Part shown: positions 14,068-25,400 of the stretch, piece after piece | Position numbering within the stretch: position 1 is the first letter of the stretch | Layout of the letters: the number at the start of each line of letters is the position of its first letter | DNA from: Melastoma dodecandrum | Taxonomy: Eukaryota > Streptophyta > Magnoliopsida > Myrtales > Melastomataceae | Direction: 5' to 3' | NCBI GenBank assembly: GCA_029817715.1 | Contig: JARUPY010000252.1 | Coordinates: forward strand, 496,001-560,000 | Length of the DNA stretch: 64,000 nucleotides | Notes under the pieces: generated by a model | The model's input: the letters and a program-made list of their open reading frames with translations, nothing else | Told to the model about the DNA's origin: nothing | The model's database searches: none | Translations under genes and position numbers: made by a program

Positions 14068-16617
14068 TGTAATACCTCAAATCTCCTTTCCTATTTTATT
14101 TTCAAAAAAAATATTCATTTCCCTTAATTGCATTAATTAAAATCTATTTCCTAAATGGGAGCACATGTGCACGTTACAGAAGACGCAGGGACAAATTGAA
14201 ATGCTTCCCCCTTCAGACGTTTCAACTTGCAAACGTTATGACTTTAATTCTACTTTCCTATATAGAAGAGACACACACACACACGTAAAGGAGGTAAGAA
14301 AGAGGACACAGAGACAAAAACACAAAAAGAAGCCCCCCCCTCCAAGCGTTCTTCGAGCCTCCCCTCTCCACCCGACGAGCCTCTCGATCAAGGTAAGCTC
14401 GTGGAGCAATGGAGACCCCCCGACCAGCCTAACTGCGGAGGACACGTTCCGGTTTCACAAGTCGACGGCTGCGGCAAAAAGAAACAACGGCGACCCCGGA
14501 CAACCTCCGACGTCCTCCCCTCGCCGTCTCCATGCTTGAGGCCTTCTCTCTCCGGCATCTAGGATCTGCCCTCCCTCGTCCAAAGACGAGGAGGACTTCA
14601 ATTACCACCTTTCGTAGCCTCGTAGCTTTGCCGGAAGGCTCCCTTTTGCTTTGACGTTTTCTTGTTTGCGCAGCGACAAGGATTGGACAGCCGAGAACCA
14701 ACTCCCGAAGACATCCTGTGGTCGCACAAATAGGCCAAGACTCTCACATTCCCTTCCCTTCATATGTCCTAGCATGTTGGGATACGTTGCAGCCCTCTCA
14801 TCGAGCCAAAATAGCTCGGTAAGTCCAAGCATATTTCGGATCAGTTTGCGCAACCTTCGGTTTTTGAGGTATATCTTTCTGTGTGCTTATCGGAATCACG
14901 CGAAACCACTTTCATTTGATTCCTAACTTAAATACGGTTTTAAGGACACCAACCAAGTTAAATTTGAGTCCCTAACCTAGGAGTTTCGAATAAAATATTG
15001 AATTGATTATAAACAACCGAGTTTCGCAATTTTGGACATGACCGTTTACATTTTTGCCATACGTCGAACTTCAAATATACTCTAGACATATCACACTAAT
15101 TGTATATGATGTTTCAAGCACAATTTTGTAGTGGTTTTAAAATGACATGGCATTTATATATGAATGGAGTGTTTTCGAAGAATCCGAGGACTTCTAGGCT
15201 CGGATCTACATGTCGGCAGTCCACTCTTTTACTCATAACTTTCTTCCTGAAAATCGTATTGACCTAAAACTTATGCCATTAGATGCCTGACTTCAAGAGC
15301 TTTATTTTGAGTATAAGTAAGCTTATTTTCATAAACTGTGCTAAAAGTTATACACGTTTTTTTTTTAGAGGCAGCAAAACTGTCGGAGCTCGGATCTGCA
15401 TGTGGATATCTCACTCTTTCGTTCATAACTTTCGTTACAGACCTTAGATTAACTTGAAACTTGAACTATTGGATTATTGACTTAAAGAGCTTTCTTTCAA
15501 GTATAAATATGTGCATTTTCATGAATTGAGCAGAAAATTATATATGTTTGTTTGAAAGGTACCAAAGCTGCCGCGGTTGAGAATCTTTAATTACGCATGA
15601 TTTTCCATCATGTCTTGAACTTGTTTGTTGTCATTGATATAATCCTCGCGTTTATCAAGTACATATTATTATTTACTAATCATTTTTCTATCTTGACGTT
15701 TTCGCATGTGAAAATGCAATCTCGGTAATTCGAGTGACGTTCGGGACATATTGAAGGTCGGCGGGTTCAAACACTTCACATCGTTTGCCTCCGTTTTCCA
15801 ACTTCAAGATGATGCACGATGGACCATAGTGGAAATGCTCCAGGCGGCCCCAACCTTCATTAAAGGTACAAAGGGGAGGTGCGGGCCTCCCCGAATTTTT
15901 ATTTAAGCCCACATGTAACGGGTCGTGGGCCCAAGTGCATAGGCCCACGATCACCACCCTTCCCCGCTCACTTTGATCTAAATAATTGTCTGTGTCTGTC
16001 CGCATGCCTTAGGCCCATAGGTTTATCGTCGCATGCTGTTTGCAAAGCAAATAAACATGAGTTCGGGCCCAAAAGCCCGAATCGGGTCCAACGCCCGTAA
16101 ATCAGAAACATGAGTCCGGAGTGATGCCCGGATCGGGTCCAACACCCGTTAACCAAAAGCAGACTTTTGGTGCAAACGCCAATTTTTCGCATATTTAGAT
16201 GTAAGAGTTAGTAGTTAGGAATCCCCGAATGCTACTCTGATTTTTCGACTTAGCTAGTTTTCAAAACAAAGTTAGTGGCGACTCCGTAATAGTTTAACTA
16301 GGTTAAACAACAACATTCTTTTTACGAAGCCATTTTGGATGAGGAACTGATGACACGAGCCGCTCTTGGAACCTCCTAAAGCTTCCTCCTCGGGCCATGC
16401 GCTTCTTTTCGCCCGTCACCTCTTAAGGAGCATGGAGACGATCGGCGAAGAATCTGGGCAGACCCGGTCAGGAATCGAAGGAGGGACCGCCCAATTCTCT
16501 TCCGCAGCGTTCGATGCTCGAGTCGCGACGCCGACCGGAAGAGCCTTGGGGAGCGGGCCCGGATCCTCATGTCGTTCGAACCGCTGCGCGCGTGCTAGGC
16601 CGGAAGGCGCGCGTACA
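14068..16617 (+). repeat. 3' LTR of the LARD-type element
   Basis: 2550 bp, the same TG...CA ends as the 5' LTR. The purine tract AAGGAGGGG ends 5 bp before it. The last ~470 bp differ strongly from the 5' LTR, for example GTTAGTGGCGACTCCG here against GTCGGTGGCGACTCCG, with many substitutions and compensating indels before that. Both LTRs still have the same total length. Confidence 0.93.
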
Positions 16618-16622
16618 GGGTC

Positions 16623-17822
16623 TAGCCCATTTATAGCCCAAATATATTTTTCTTTTTAGGTTGGGCTTATATATTATAACCTAAAAATATAATTGGAAGA
16701 AATTAATCCCAAGATCCAATGTAATTTATTAGGCCAGCATTGTATTTGTTTTGCACAAAAATACAAGCGAAGAACATTATAATATAACAGTAATCAAGTA
16801 TATTCAATAGATATAATATATGATTTGGAATGAATTGTATTCATTCAATATTAATAAAATTTTATTTTCTTCAAATTTTATTGTCAAATGCATCTCTAGT
16901 GGATTCCGGTTTTTGTTAAAAAAAACACCACCTTCTCAAAAAAAAAAAAAAGAAATTCATTGTTCTTTAGCAAATTTTCCTTATTTTATTGAATTATACT
17001 TTCATGTCAACTTTCACTGTAGAGGGAGTGGCTCGCTTAGACTTATATACTAACTTGTAAACTCCAAGCTTTTTGACGTGGGACTTGGATTTGCACCCTT
17101 CAATAAGGTGTGGTTGTGGAAGATCATTGCGTGGTTTTCTTCGCGTGAAAATCGCGCATCGCACAGCGCCCCGAACATTATTACCCTTTGATTCGTGAAA
17201 TGAATTTTTAGTTTTTTTGTTATGCGACGATTTCTGAAAACTTATTAAATATTTTCTATATAATTTAAAGAGTAAATAATTTTTAAGGCATTCTTCCTTA
17301 ACTTCTTTAAGTTGTTAAGTTGAAATGGCACATGACATCATTTGATTGGAATCTTTTATCTTTGGAAAAGAAAAAGAAAAAGCGAGGACTTTAATGTGAC
17401 CATCTGAGTTCTTTATTGTAAGATCGCATTACTTCTTGAAGAAGAAGCGGCAATAACTGAATAATAAAATAACATTAATTGAAAACAGTCTAACCCAATT
17501 TATAAATAATGACTTCATTTGTATGCTATGAATTTTCATAATTTAAGGGCGAATCCCAATTCATTCTCAATCAAACTCTCTTTCAATTTCACCGGTTGTC
17601 AGATCATAACCACGCCATAAATATAATATAAAATTTTTTATGTGAAGTTGATGTACAAATACTTAGTGTAATGTAAATATCATCCAGTGATGTACAATGA
17701 ACAAATATATGAATTTATTTTCCAAAACCCTCCATACTAAGTATTGAAAAGTGATTCAATCTAAAAGGAATAAATAAAAGGCAAGACCAAGTGGAATTGT
17801 TACGGTGATCACCAATTTCAAA
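16623..17822. other. Intergenic upstream of the RBR ligase gene
   Basis: AT-rich sequence with an A-run near 16940-16952 and no recognised coding or repeat content. The promoter of the following gene presumably lies in its right half, but no TATA box is clear enough to mark. Confidence 0.5.
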
Positions 17823-18591
17823 ATGGAGAAAGAAGAAGGCAATGAATCGACTGATCCAAATCCAGTTGATGTATTCTGTGAAATCTGTGCCGATTCGAAG
17901 GAGCAGAGGGAGATGTTCAGGATCAGCAATGGCTGTTCTCACACCTTCTGCAGCGATTGCATTAGCAAGCACGTTTTGGAGAAGGTATGTGAGAATGCTA
18001 CCGTGATCAAGTGTCCTGGACTCGAGTGCGTTGGTGTTTTGGAGATTGAGGACTGCAGGGGCATTGTGTCGGAGGATTTGGCGATCAGGTGGGAAAGGGC
18101 GAGGTGCGAGGCAATGTTCCTCGATTCCCAGAAGCTCTACTGCCCGTTTAAGGATTGTTCGGAGATGCTGATCAAGGACTGGGACAACGGGGAGAAGGAC
18201 ATGGATGTTAAGGTTAGGGAGTGCGAGTGCCCGTGTTGCCATAGGTTGTTCTGCGCAGAGTGTGAGGTGCCGTGGCACGCGGGGGTGACATGCGAGGACT
18301 ACCAGGCGCTAGACGAGGATGAGAGAGGGAGGGAGGATCTGATGGTAAGGGAGCTCGCTTTGGAGAATAAGTGGGGGAGGTGTCCCAGGTGCAAGTACTA
18401 TGTTGAAAGGACTCAGGGCTGTCCTCATATTACCTGCAGGTGGAATGAACTTGTCCGTTTCTTCGATCCCATGGATGTTTTCAGGCAGTTGTAAACAGTT
18501 CCTCATTTGTGTTTGCAGGTGCCAGTTTCAGTTCTGCTACGGATGCGGAGCAACATGGGATGACAAACACGGAGGTTGCACAAGAGACTAG
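17823..18591 (+). CDS. RBR-type E3 ubiquitin ligase (RNF144-like), 229 aa
   Basis: Two exons, 17823-18439 and 18519-18591, joined across a 79-bp GT-AG intron (donor after ACCTGCAG, acceptor TTTGCAG). The protein has RING1 (CEIC...CSHTFCSDCI...CPGLEC, residues ~20-75), an IBR domain (YCPFKDC...CPCCHRLFCAEC...C, ~105-165) and RING2 (CPRCKYYVERTQGCPHITC, then FCYGCGATW...C, ~185-229). In RBR ligases ubiquitin passes from E2 to a RING2 cysteine; here the C in QGCPHITC fits that site. The intron splits RING2 inside the TGC-AGG-TGC stretch. The chosen ATG follows AATTTCAAA; a GTG six codons upstream is not a plausible start. The protein has no TM segment, unlike animal RNF144, and ends soon after the last cysteine. 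Substrate unknown. Confidence 0.88.
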
Positions 18592-18743
18592 AAGTTTGTA
18601 GAGCAAGTTTCCCTGGATGTTGGCTTTACTTATCTGTGTAATCTTATTCTTGATAGACCAAAGAAGGGCTTTGCTTGAAGCTTCAACGATGAACAACTGC
18701 CGCTGTGCTATTTGAACATAACATGATCGATGATTAGGTTAAG

Positions 18744-19290
18744 CTAACCCCTGTAGGCTCGGTGATGATTAAACAGACTGTACGAAAGCATCCACCCTTT
18801 TTTAAGCTCTTCTGGGTTGGCCCCAACCAACTTGTGAACCGGAGCTCCTTGATGATCAGGAAAGTTGGCATGTCTTTTATTTCCAAACCCACTCTCTACA
18901 TCCTGACCGGATCCTTCCCGATCAGGGAAGGGATCCGATGGGGAAATATTTGGTGCAGGAATCCGAAATGGGGATTGTTGTTGGTGGCTAGTGTCCTTCC
19001 TGTCCCTTGATTCGTCATTGGTGTGGTGAAGATTGGTGTAAATGAATTGAGAAATGACATTATGATTTGGGGTGTTTACAGTACTAGAATCCGAGAAAAG
19101 ATCCATTGGATGGCTTCTGTGGCTTCTTCGAACAGGGGAAGTGAAATGCGTAACCTTCTCTCAATTCAACCCGGTTGCTGGTGTTCCCAATTCCATGCCA
19201 GCATTGTGGTCATTGTTTTCGATTTTCACGATCCCATCGGATTCGATTACTGTGTGCACTTGAGAGTAAGATACCTCATTGATTCTGTGC
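18744..19290 (-). pseudogene. Degenerate disordered-protein remnant, possibly RIN4/NOI-like
   Basis: On the minus strand, frames read PMDLFSDSSTVNTPNH, DESRDRKDTSHQQQSPFRIP and VESGFGNKRHANFPDHQGAP. Further upstream, ESDGIVKIENNDHNAG is followed by an in-frame stop. The order of an acidic ESDG-like block, an FSDS block and a basic, Ser/Pro/Gln-rich stretch loosely recalls RIN4-type immune regulators (NOI core, NPDMFSDS, disordered middle). The key PxFGxW motif is absent and stops interrupt the frame. This is a guess from word similarity; it may equally be chance. Confidence 0.22.
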
Positions 19291-19732
19291 TGGAAATTGA
19301 ATTGTTGTTTGATGTTTGTCAGCTTGTTCATGTGGGAGGAAACCGCATGGCCTACCAATGTAAGTGTTGAAGGGTCAGTCAGCTAAGCTAATCTAGTTAG
19401 ATGTGTAATAGATTCAATGTGTGCTCTGCAGTAATACTACAAGATCATGCTGCAGAAGTACGACAATGGAACAGAAGTACATATACTTCTGTCTGAATTC
19501 CATGAAAGAATCCTTAGAAGACAGCACGTGCGAAGAGATTGCAAGTACTGATGCTGGGAACTCACTTGATTTTCTGTACTGCACTCGCACTTGTACTTGC
19601 ACTACATTTCTGAGTTCTGGTTTTGCCATTTCTATTTATAGAAGGTTTTGCGCAAATACTCAGAAGTCTTGTGCCCACGATGCAGAATCATCATTGAGTG
19701 CAGCGTTGACGAAGAGAAAAAAGCGGGAGTCT

Positions 19733-20025
19733 TTCGCCAACGCTGCACCCAATCATGTTTCTGACATTCTGGATAGGCTGAAATCCTGTCCTGTTTCATA
19801 TTCCACGAGATCAGCTGCGAACGGGGGGTTTATACATTCTTGTTCCGTTATATCCATATGTCAGATTCATTCGACTGTCTTATTTAGATATGGATTAGCG
19901 TCGTCTTTCTCCAATGCTGCACCTAATCATGTTTCCGCCATTCTGGATCCGCGAAGTCCAACCCTGTTAAATACTCCACGGGATCATCTGCGATCTGGTT
20001 TTGCTCGTTCTTGCTTCGTTCGGTC
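19733..20025 (+). repeat. Degenerate ~175-bp-spaced direct repeat
   Basis: Two blocks share order and wording: CCAACGCTGCACCCAATCATGTTTC-GACATTCTGGAT (19738) and CCAATGCTGCACCTAATCATGTTTC-GCCATTCTGGAT (19912). Each is followed by CCTGT-TAATTCCACG-GATCA-CTGCGA and TTCTTG-TTCG. They form an open frame on the plus strand, but no protein family is recognised. The rest of 18600-20580 holds no gene I can support. Confidence 0.5.
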
Positions 20026-20784
20026 GGCGGTATAAGAGAATCATTCGAAGATATTATTAGACGCGGATTGGCGTTGGGACGGTGCCGCAGGTAACCCACA
20101 AACTGATACCGGGCTTATGTTCATCCAGCAAAAACATTGTCAAACATCCATGTAAAAACATGTGATGATGGATATTTATGAGCCATACATATCTAATTAT
20201 TACAGGGGAAAACGGTTTTCAGGCATAATTGGATGAGCCCCAATTTCGACCGAGATCCTCCTATATTTTTGTAATATTCTCTTTATATCAATTAGCATTT
20301 ATTTTTTTAAAAAAATTGGATTTAAAAGGTGGATGGATTACTATTGAGGGTGATGGCTCCAGATTCTAGAACCCGAAAAACACTCGATACAGCAGCTAGC
20401 CCTTTAAATTAAAAAAAAGAATCAAAACTATCTCATCATCATATAACATGGAGTGGAGTATCGATTTCAACGATGGCGGAACTTGGCCCGCCCCCCTAAT
20501 TGAAATCTTATCCAGAAGCAAAAAATATTTAAGACTTTAGACACGGGACAAAGTCAATAATTGCACAATGCATTCAAGTGCCAGCCTACATTAATGTTAT
20601 TCTTCCCAGAAACGAAAATGGGGGCGTAAAAGACGTCTCACGAAGGACACGACTAACCAACAAGAGGAGACATCTTGATGATTATTTCGGAAATGCTTTG
20701 TTTTCTTTGGTCGGCCGATGATGGAAAGGGAAGTTGTCTTTTTCTGGCCTCGTCGTCGCAATTTGTTGCTCAGATTCAATTCTC

Positions 20785-20810
20785 ATAATAATAATAATAA
20801 TAATAATAAT
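20785..20810. repeat. (AAT)n microsatellite
   Basis: Nearly nine perfect ATA/AAT units. It lies in the AT-rich spacer 20036-21331, in which no gene is seen. Confidence 0.9.
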
Positions 20811-21331
20811 CCCAGATTACCTTTACTAAATCAATTTATACATGTAATCTCTACTACATGAATACCCTCGACCCATAAGACAATTTACGTAACTTTTTGG
20901 ATATACAAAATATTGGGGGCCAATCCTTCCTTGCCTTGGTGCCATGTTTCTTACGTTCTTATCTTCTTACGTAAGAATGACGCCATTATTACATTGCATA
21001 TGAAAAAAAAAATTAAATAAAACACCTACGATCCGGTTCAACTTCACTTGGGATCCTGTTTGTTATTTAAAAAACATTTGTTGTTGAATTAGTAAATTAA
21101 AGGACGATGTACCCAAGGACCCACCAAAACAAAAGAAAAAAAAGTATTAAATGTCGTGAAATTGAAGTCTCATCTAACAACGGTTTTCCGTGTCTCAAAT
21201 GATTGAATATGAGTTAATGATGTGGATTTAATGAGCTGAGGATGGATGATGAGTTACAGGAGGAGGGTCTGAAGGATATGACTAGGTATCTTATCATGAC
21301 CGACGGCACATTCTAAATTTTAACGCCAATC

Positions 21332-21928
21332 TGTTGACTATCTCATATACTCGGAGAAGTCACAATTGTGGATAAACAGCGGAAACAGTATCGTTTACAC
21401 GGATTTACAATCACAAAGGAAGAACTTGATAGTAAACGTACCCGTAGTTGACATTTTGTGGATGTAGAAGATGAATTCAAGGAGCGTAGATCTTCTTCCC
21501 CTTTTCCTTCCCTAACGGCTGCTCTCGATGGAGGAGGCGTAAGAAACTGACGATCGAGACCTTATGAATCGATTTCCAGAAATTCCATATATATATATGG
21601 TTTTCCTTTGTGAAAAGTCAGTTTTGCCCTTTATTAAATAAAAGTCTGAAGGACAGGGGAAGGGACCTAGCCGTAAATTACCATAATCCATAAAACCTAC
21701 GGTCTTATCCATCAACAGACCATAGGCTATAAATGGCCTACACCCAGCCGTAAACCACATTAAATAATCGAGATGCGCATATCCCAATAACTTTAGTGAT
21801 CACAATACTTTAGTGGGATTTCATGCACTGCCTTATGTTACAGCCTGTTTAATAAAATGTAGTTTGATGAAGTAAAGAAAGAAGATTAATACAAAATATA
21901 CAATTAATTGTAGCCCAAAATTCCAACA
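21332..21928 (-). repeat. 3' LTR of the copia element
   Basis: 597 bp with TG...CA ends. In the direction of transcription this is the downstream LTR. It includes an ATATATATAT stretch near 21588. Confidence 0.95.
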
Positions 21929-21942
21929 TTCTCCCACTTGGG
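21929..21942 (-). other. Polypurine tract of the copia element
   Basis: On the minus strand CCCAAGTGGGAGAA abuts the LTR start TGTTGGAATT, a typical copia plus-strand primer. The 550 bp between it and the gag-pol stop (21943-22491) hold no ORF. Confidence 0.85.
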
Positions 21943-22491
21943 CAACATTAATTGTATCCAAAAAAAAAAGTTTAGTAAATGACTCTCAGGCTGTAACATC
22001 TGTATGGCCATATAAAGACAACATCTCGAACAACCCCGACCAACTAAATTACCGAGAGTCGAACTATGACCGTCAGAGTATCACTCAATGATACAAGACA
22101 ACCATAATCACAATACTAAGCAATCAAGCCGTCATGGGTCAATGTGGTGGTGTAGCCGAAATAGCATCCCTTATGTGATCAAATTTGATGCTACTTCAGT
22201 CGGTCCTAATCTTTCTGTAACTTTACACCCATAACGGGCCAGAAAGACCTTTGAGCAAATGATGCTCCCTTATTTGTCTCACAAACCTGAATGCGCGCAA
22301 ACTTTACGGTGCTTTATCAGAGACAAACTTTAGTGACAATACCGTCCTACTTGAGACTAAGCACCAAGTCTCAAGATTTTCTTTAAACAACTGTCATGTG
22401 CACATGATATAAAATAACTGCATGCATGTCAATATATATACATATATATTGTCGACGACAAGATACAATAAGAGAGTATCACAAACTCCCA

Positions 22492-25400
22492 CTAACCAAA
22501 AGGATCAAAGGACTCTAAGATACCCATGTCTATAACATGTTTCTTAAAAGTTATGGGTCTAAGTCCTTTAGTTAGTGGATCTGCCAACATTGATTCTGTA
22601 TCAATGTGTTCAATGACAATGTCCCCATGCTTTACCAGCTCGCGAACTTTAAGATATTTAATTTCCATGTGCTTAGAACCACCCGTAGTTCGGTTATTCT
22701 TGGAATAGAAAACCGCAGCACTGTTGTCACAATAGATTACTAATGGTCTAGCAATGGAGTCAATAACTTTAAGACCCGAAATAAAATTTCTGAGCCAAAC
22801 AGCGTGAGATGATGCCCCATAGCATGCAACAAACTCTGCCTGCATAGTCGAGGAAGCTATAAGTGTTTGTTTAACACTTTTCCAGGAAATAGCTCCTCCA
22901 GCCAACATGTATATATAACCTGAGGTAGACTTCATGTCATCGGAGCAACCAGCAAAGTCAGAATCAGTATACCCGATTACCTCAAGGTTATCTACTCTTT
23001 TGTAGATCAACATGTTAGCCTTAGTTCGCTGCAAATATCTCATTACCTTTTTAGCAGCAGTCCAATGTTCCCTTCCCGGGTTAGACAAATATCTACCAAG
23101 AACACTAACCGGAAAGGCAAGATCTGGTCTAGTACAGACCTGAGCATACATTAAGCTACCAACTGCACTGCTATAAGGTATACCTTTCATCGATTCCTTC
23201 TCAATATCATTCTTGGGACATTGATCTTTATTAAACTTATCTCCTTTTACTATTGGTACTTCTCCTGGCTTGCTAGATTGCATAGCAAATCGCTCAAGTA
23301 CCTTTTCAATGTAACCTCTTTGACTCAGTCCCAATACATTTCGAGATCTGTCACGACAAATTTCAATTCCAAGCACATAAGCAGCCTCACCCAAGTCCTT
23401 CATATCAAAAGATCTAGACAATATGCTTTTGGTCTCGTGTAGCATTGTCAGATCATTACTTGCGAGAAGGATATCATCCACATAGAGAACAAGAAAGATG
23501 AAACTACTTTCATTAGTCCTCATATAAACGCACTGATCAAACGGATTTTCAACAAATCCAAAGGATGATATTACCTCATCAAATTTCAAATACCATTGTC
23601 GGGAAGCCTGCTTTAATCCATAAATGGATTTCTTTAATTTACAAACCATGTGCTCAGATCCTTCTACCTCGAAACCCTCTGGTTGTTCCATATAAACATT
23701 CTCTAAGAGGTTTCCATTTAGAAAGGCTGTTTTCACATCCATCTGGTGTAACTCAAGATTGAAGTGTGCAACAAGCGCCATCAAAATTCTGAATGCATCT
23801 TTGGAGGAAACCGGAGAATAAGTCTCAGTATAATCAACCCCTGCTCGTTGAGTGAATCCTTTAGCAACCAGTCTTGCCTTATAACGTTCAATATTTCCTT
23901 TAGCGTCTTTCTTAGTCTTGAAGACCCATTTACAACCAACTGTCTTTTGTTCATCCGGTGGTTCTGTGAGTTCCCACACATCATTAGCTGTCATAGACTG
24001 TAACTCATCTTTCATTGCACTCAGCCATTCATTACTTTGTGATCCATTGACCGCTTCCTCAAAGTTTGTGGGATCACTCACTAATCCACCGTAATCTTCA
24101 TTAAGAAAGACAATGTAATCATTCGATAAGGCCGGTCTCCTTACCCTAGTTGATCTCCTCACGGGAACCATTTCTGTAGCAATTGGAGGATTTTCAACAA
24201 TTGCGTTTCGTTCCTCTCCATGCGCACCATCTGATGAATCAATGTTTTCAACAGGAGGCGTCACAACTGTTGTTCCCGTAGACACTGGTATGGGAATAAG
24301 GACGAAGTTTCGATCATTTGAGGATGTAGCAGGAAAGTCTTGAACTTCTGCTATATCATTCTCTAGAAATTTCGCATTAAGTGATTCTATTACTTTATTT
24401 CCTCTTGAGGGACAATAGAATCTATAACCCTTAGATCTTTCCGGATATCCTATGAAGAAAGCACGAACTGTTCGGGGATCAGTCTTTTTCTCAACTGGAT
24501 TAAATACCCTCACTTCAGCTGGACAACCCCAAACACGAAAATGATTAAAACTAGGTTTTCTTCCAGTCCATAGTTCAAATGAAGTCTTCTGTATAGATTT
24601 ACTGGGAACTCTGTTGAGAATATATGAAGCTGTTTTAAGTGCTTCTCCCCACAGATAATTAGGCAAGTTGCTTCTATCCATCATGCTCCTTACCATATCC
24701 ATCAGAGTTCGGTTTCTTCTTTCTGCTACGCCATTCTGCTCAGGAGTATAAGGCATAGCATATTGTGGTACAATGCCACAATCTTGCAGAAACTTAGCAA
24801 ATGGCCCTATCTGCTGTCCGGAATCAGTATGTCTACCATAATATTCACCACCTCTATCCGATCTCATAATCTTAATTGTTTTCTCCAATTGTTTTTCAAC
24901 TTCCAACTTGAAAATCTTGAATTTCTCCAAAGCCTCCGACTTTTCTTTTATAAGAAATACATAACCATAGCGAGAAAAGTCGTCTATAAAGGTGATGAAA
25001 TATTTATTTCCACACAAAGTGGTTTGAAGGGGTCCACAGATATCTGTATGCACAATCTCCAATAGATTAGTGCAACGTGTGGCTCCCTTCTTGCGAGTTT
25101 TTGTCAACTTCCCTCGAATACAATCAATACATGTTTCCATATCACTGAAATCAAGTGAAGGGAGCAAATTGTCCTTCATAAGGCGTTCCACTCGCTCTTT
25201 AGATATGTGGCCTAAACGTTTGTGCCACAATATCGAGGACTTCTCTTTCGACAAAACTCTTTTAGGTGCTGAAGATTCAGCATACAAGGATTCAATACCA
25301 TATGAAGGTATCAAATCCAATTGATAAAGTCCATTAGACAATCTACCACTACCAACAACCTTTGAATTTAGTGACAACTGCATAGAACCATTCTGAAATA

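Larger units (their letters stand above)
6547..16617 (+). mobile_element. Complete non-autonomous LTR retrotransposon (LARD-type, 10.07 kb)
   Basis: Two 2550-bp direct repeats (6547-9096 and 14068-16617) both begin TGTAATACCTC and end GCGCGTACA, the TG...CA rule. The element is flanked by a perfect 5-bp target-site duplication GGGTC (6542-6546 and 16618-16622). A primer-binding site follows the left LTR, and a purine-rich tract (AAGGAGGGG) lies just before the right LTR. The 4.97-kb internal region has no gag, protease, integrase or RT motif and no ORF above about 110 codons. It therefore must have been moved by proteins of a relative. The PBS, which looks complementary to a tRNA-Arg end, suggests a Tat/Ogre-type Ty3/gypsy partner, but that is inference. 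Orientation is set by PBS on the left and PPT on the right. Confidence 0.93.

Noticed and set aside
19421..20035. 204-codon plus-strand open frame
   Set aside because: Cys/Ser-rich low-information wording, lies over a degenerate DNA repeat, no family motif and no plausible promoter or splice context.
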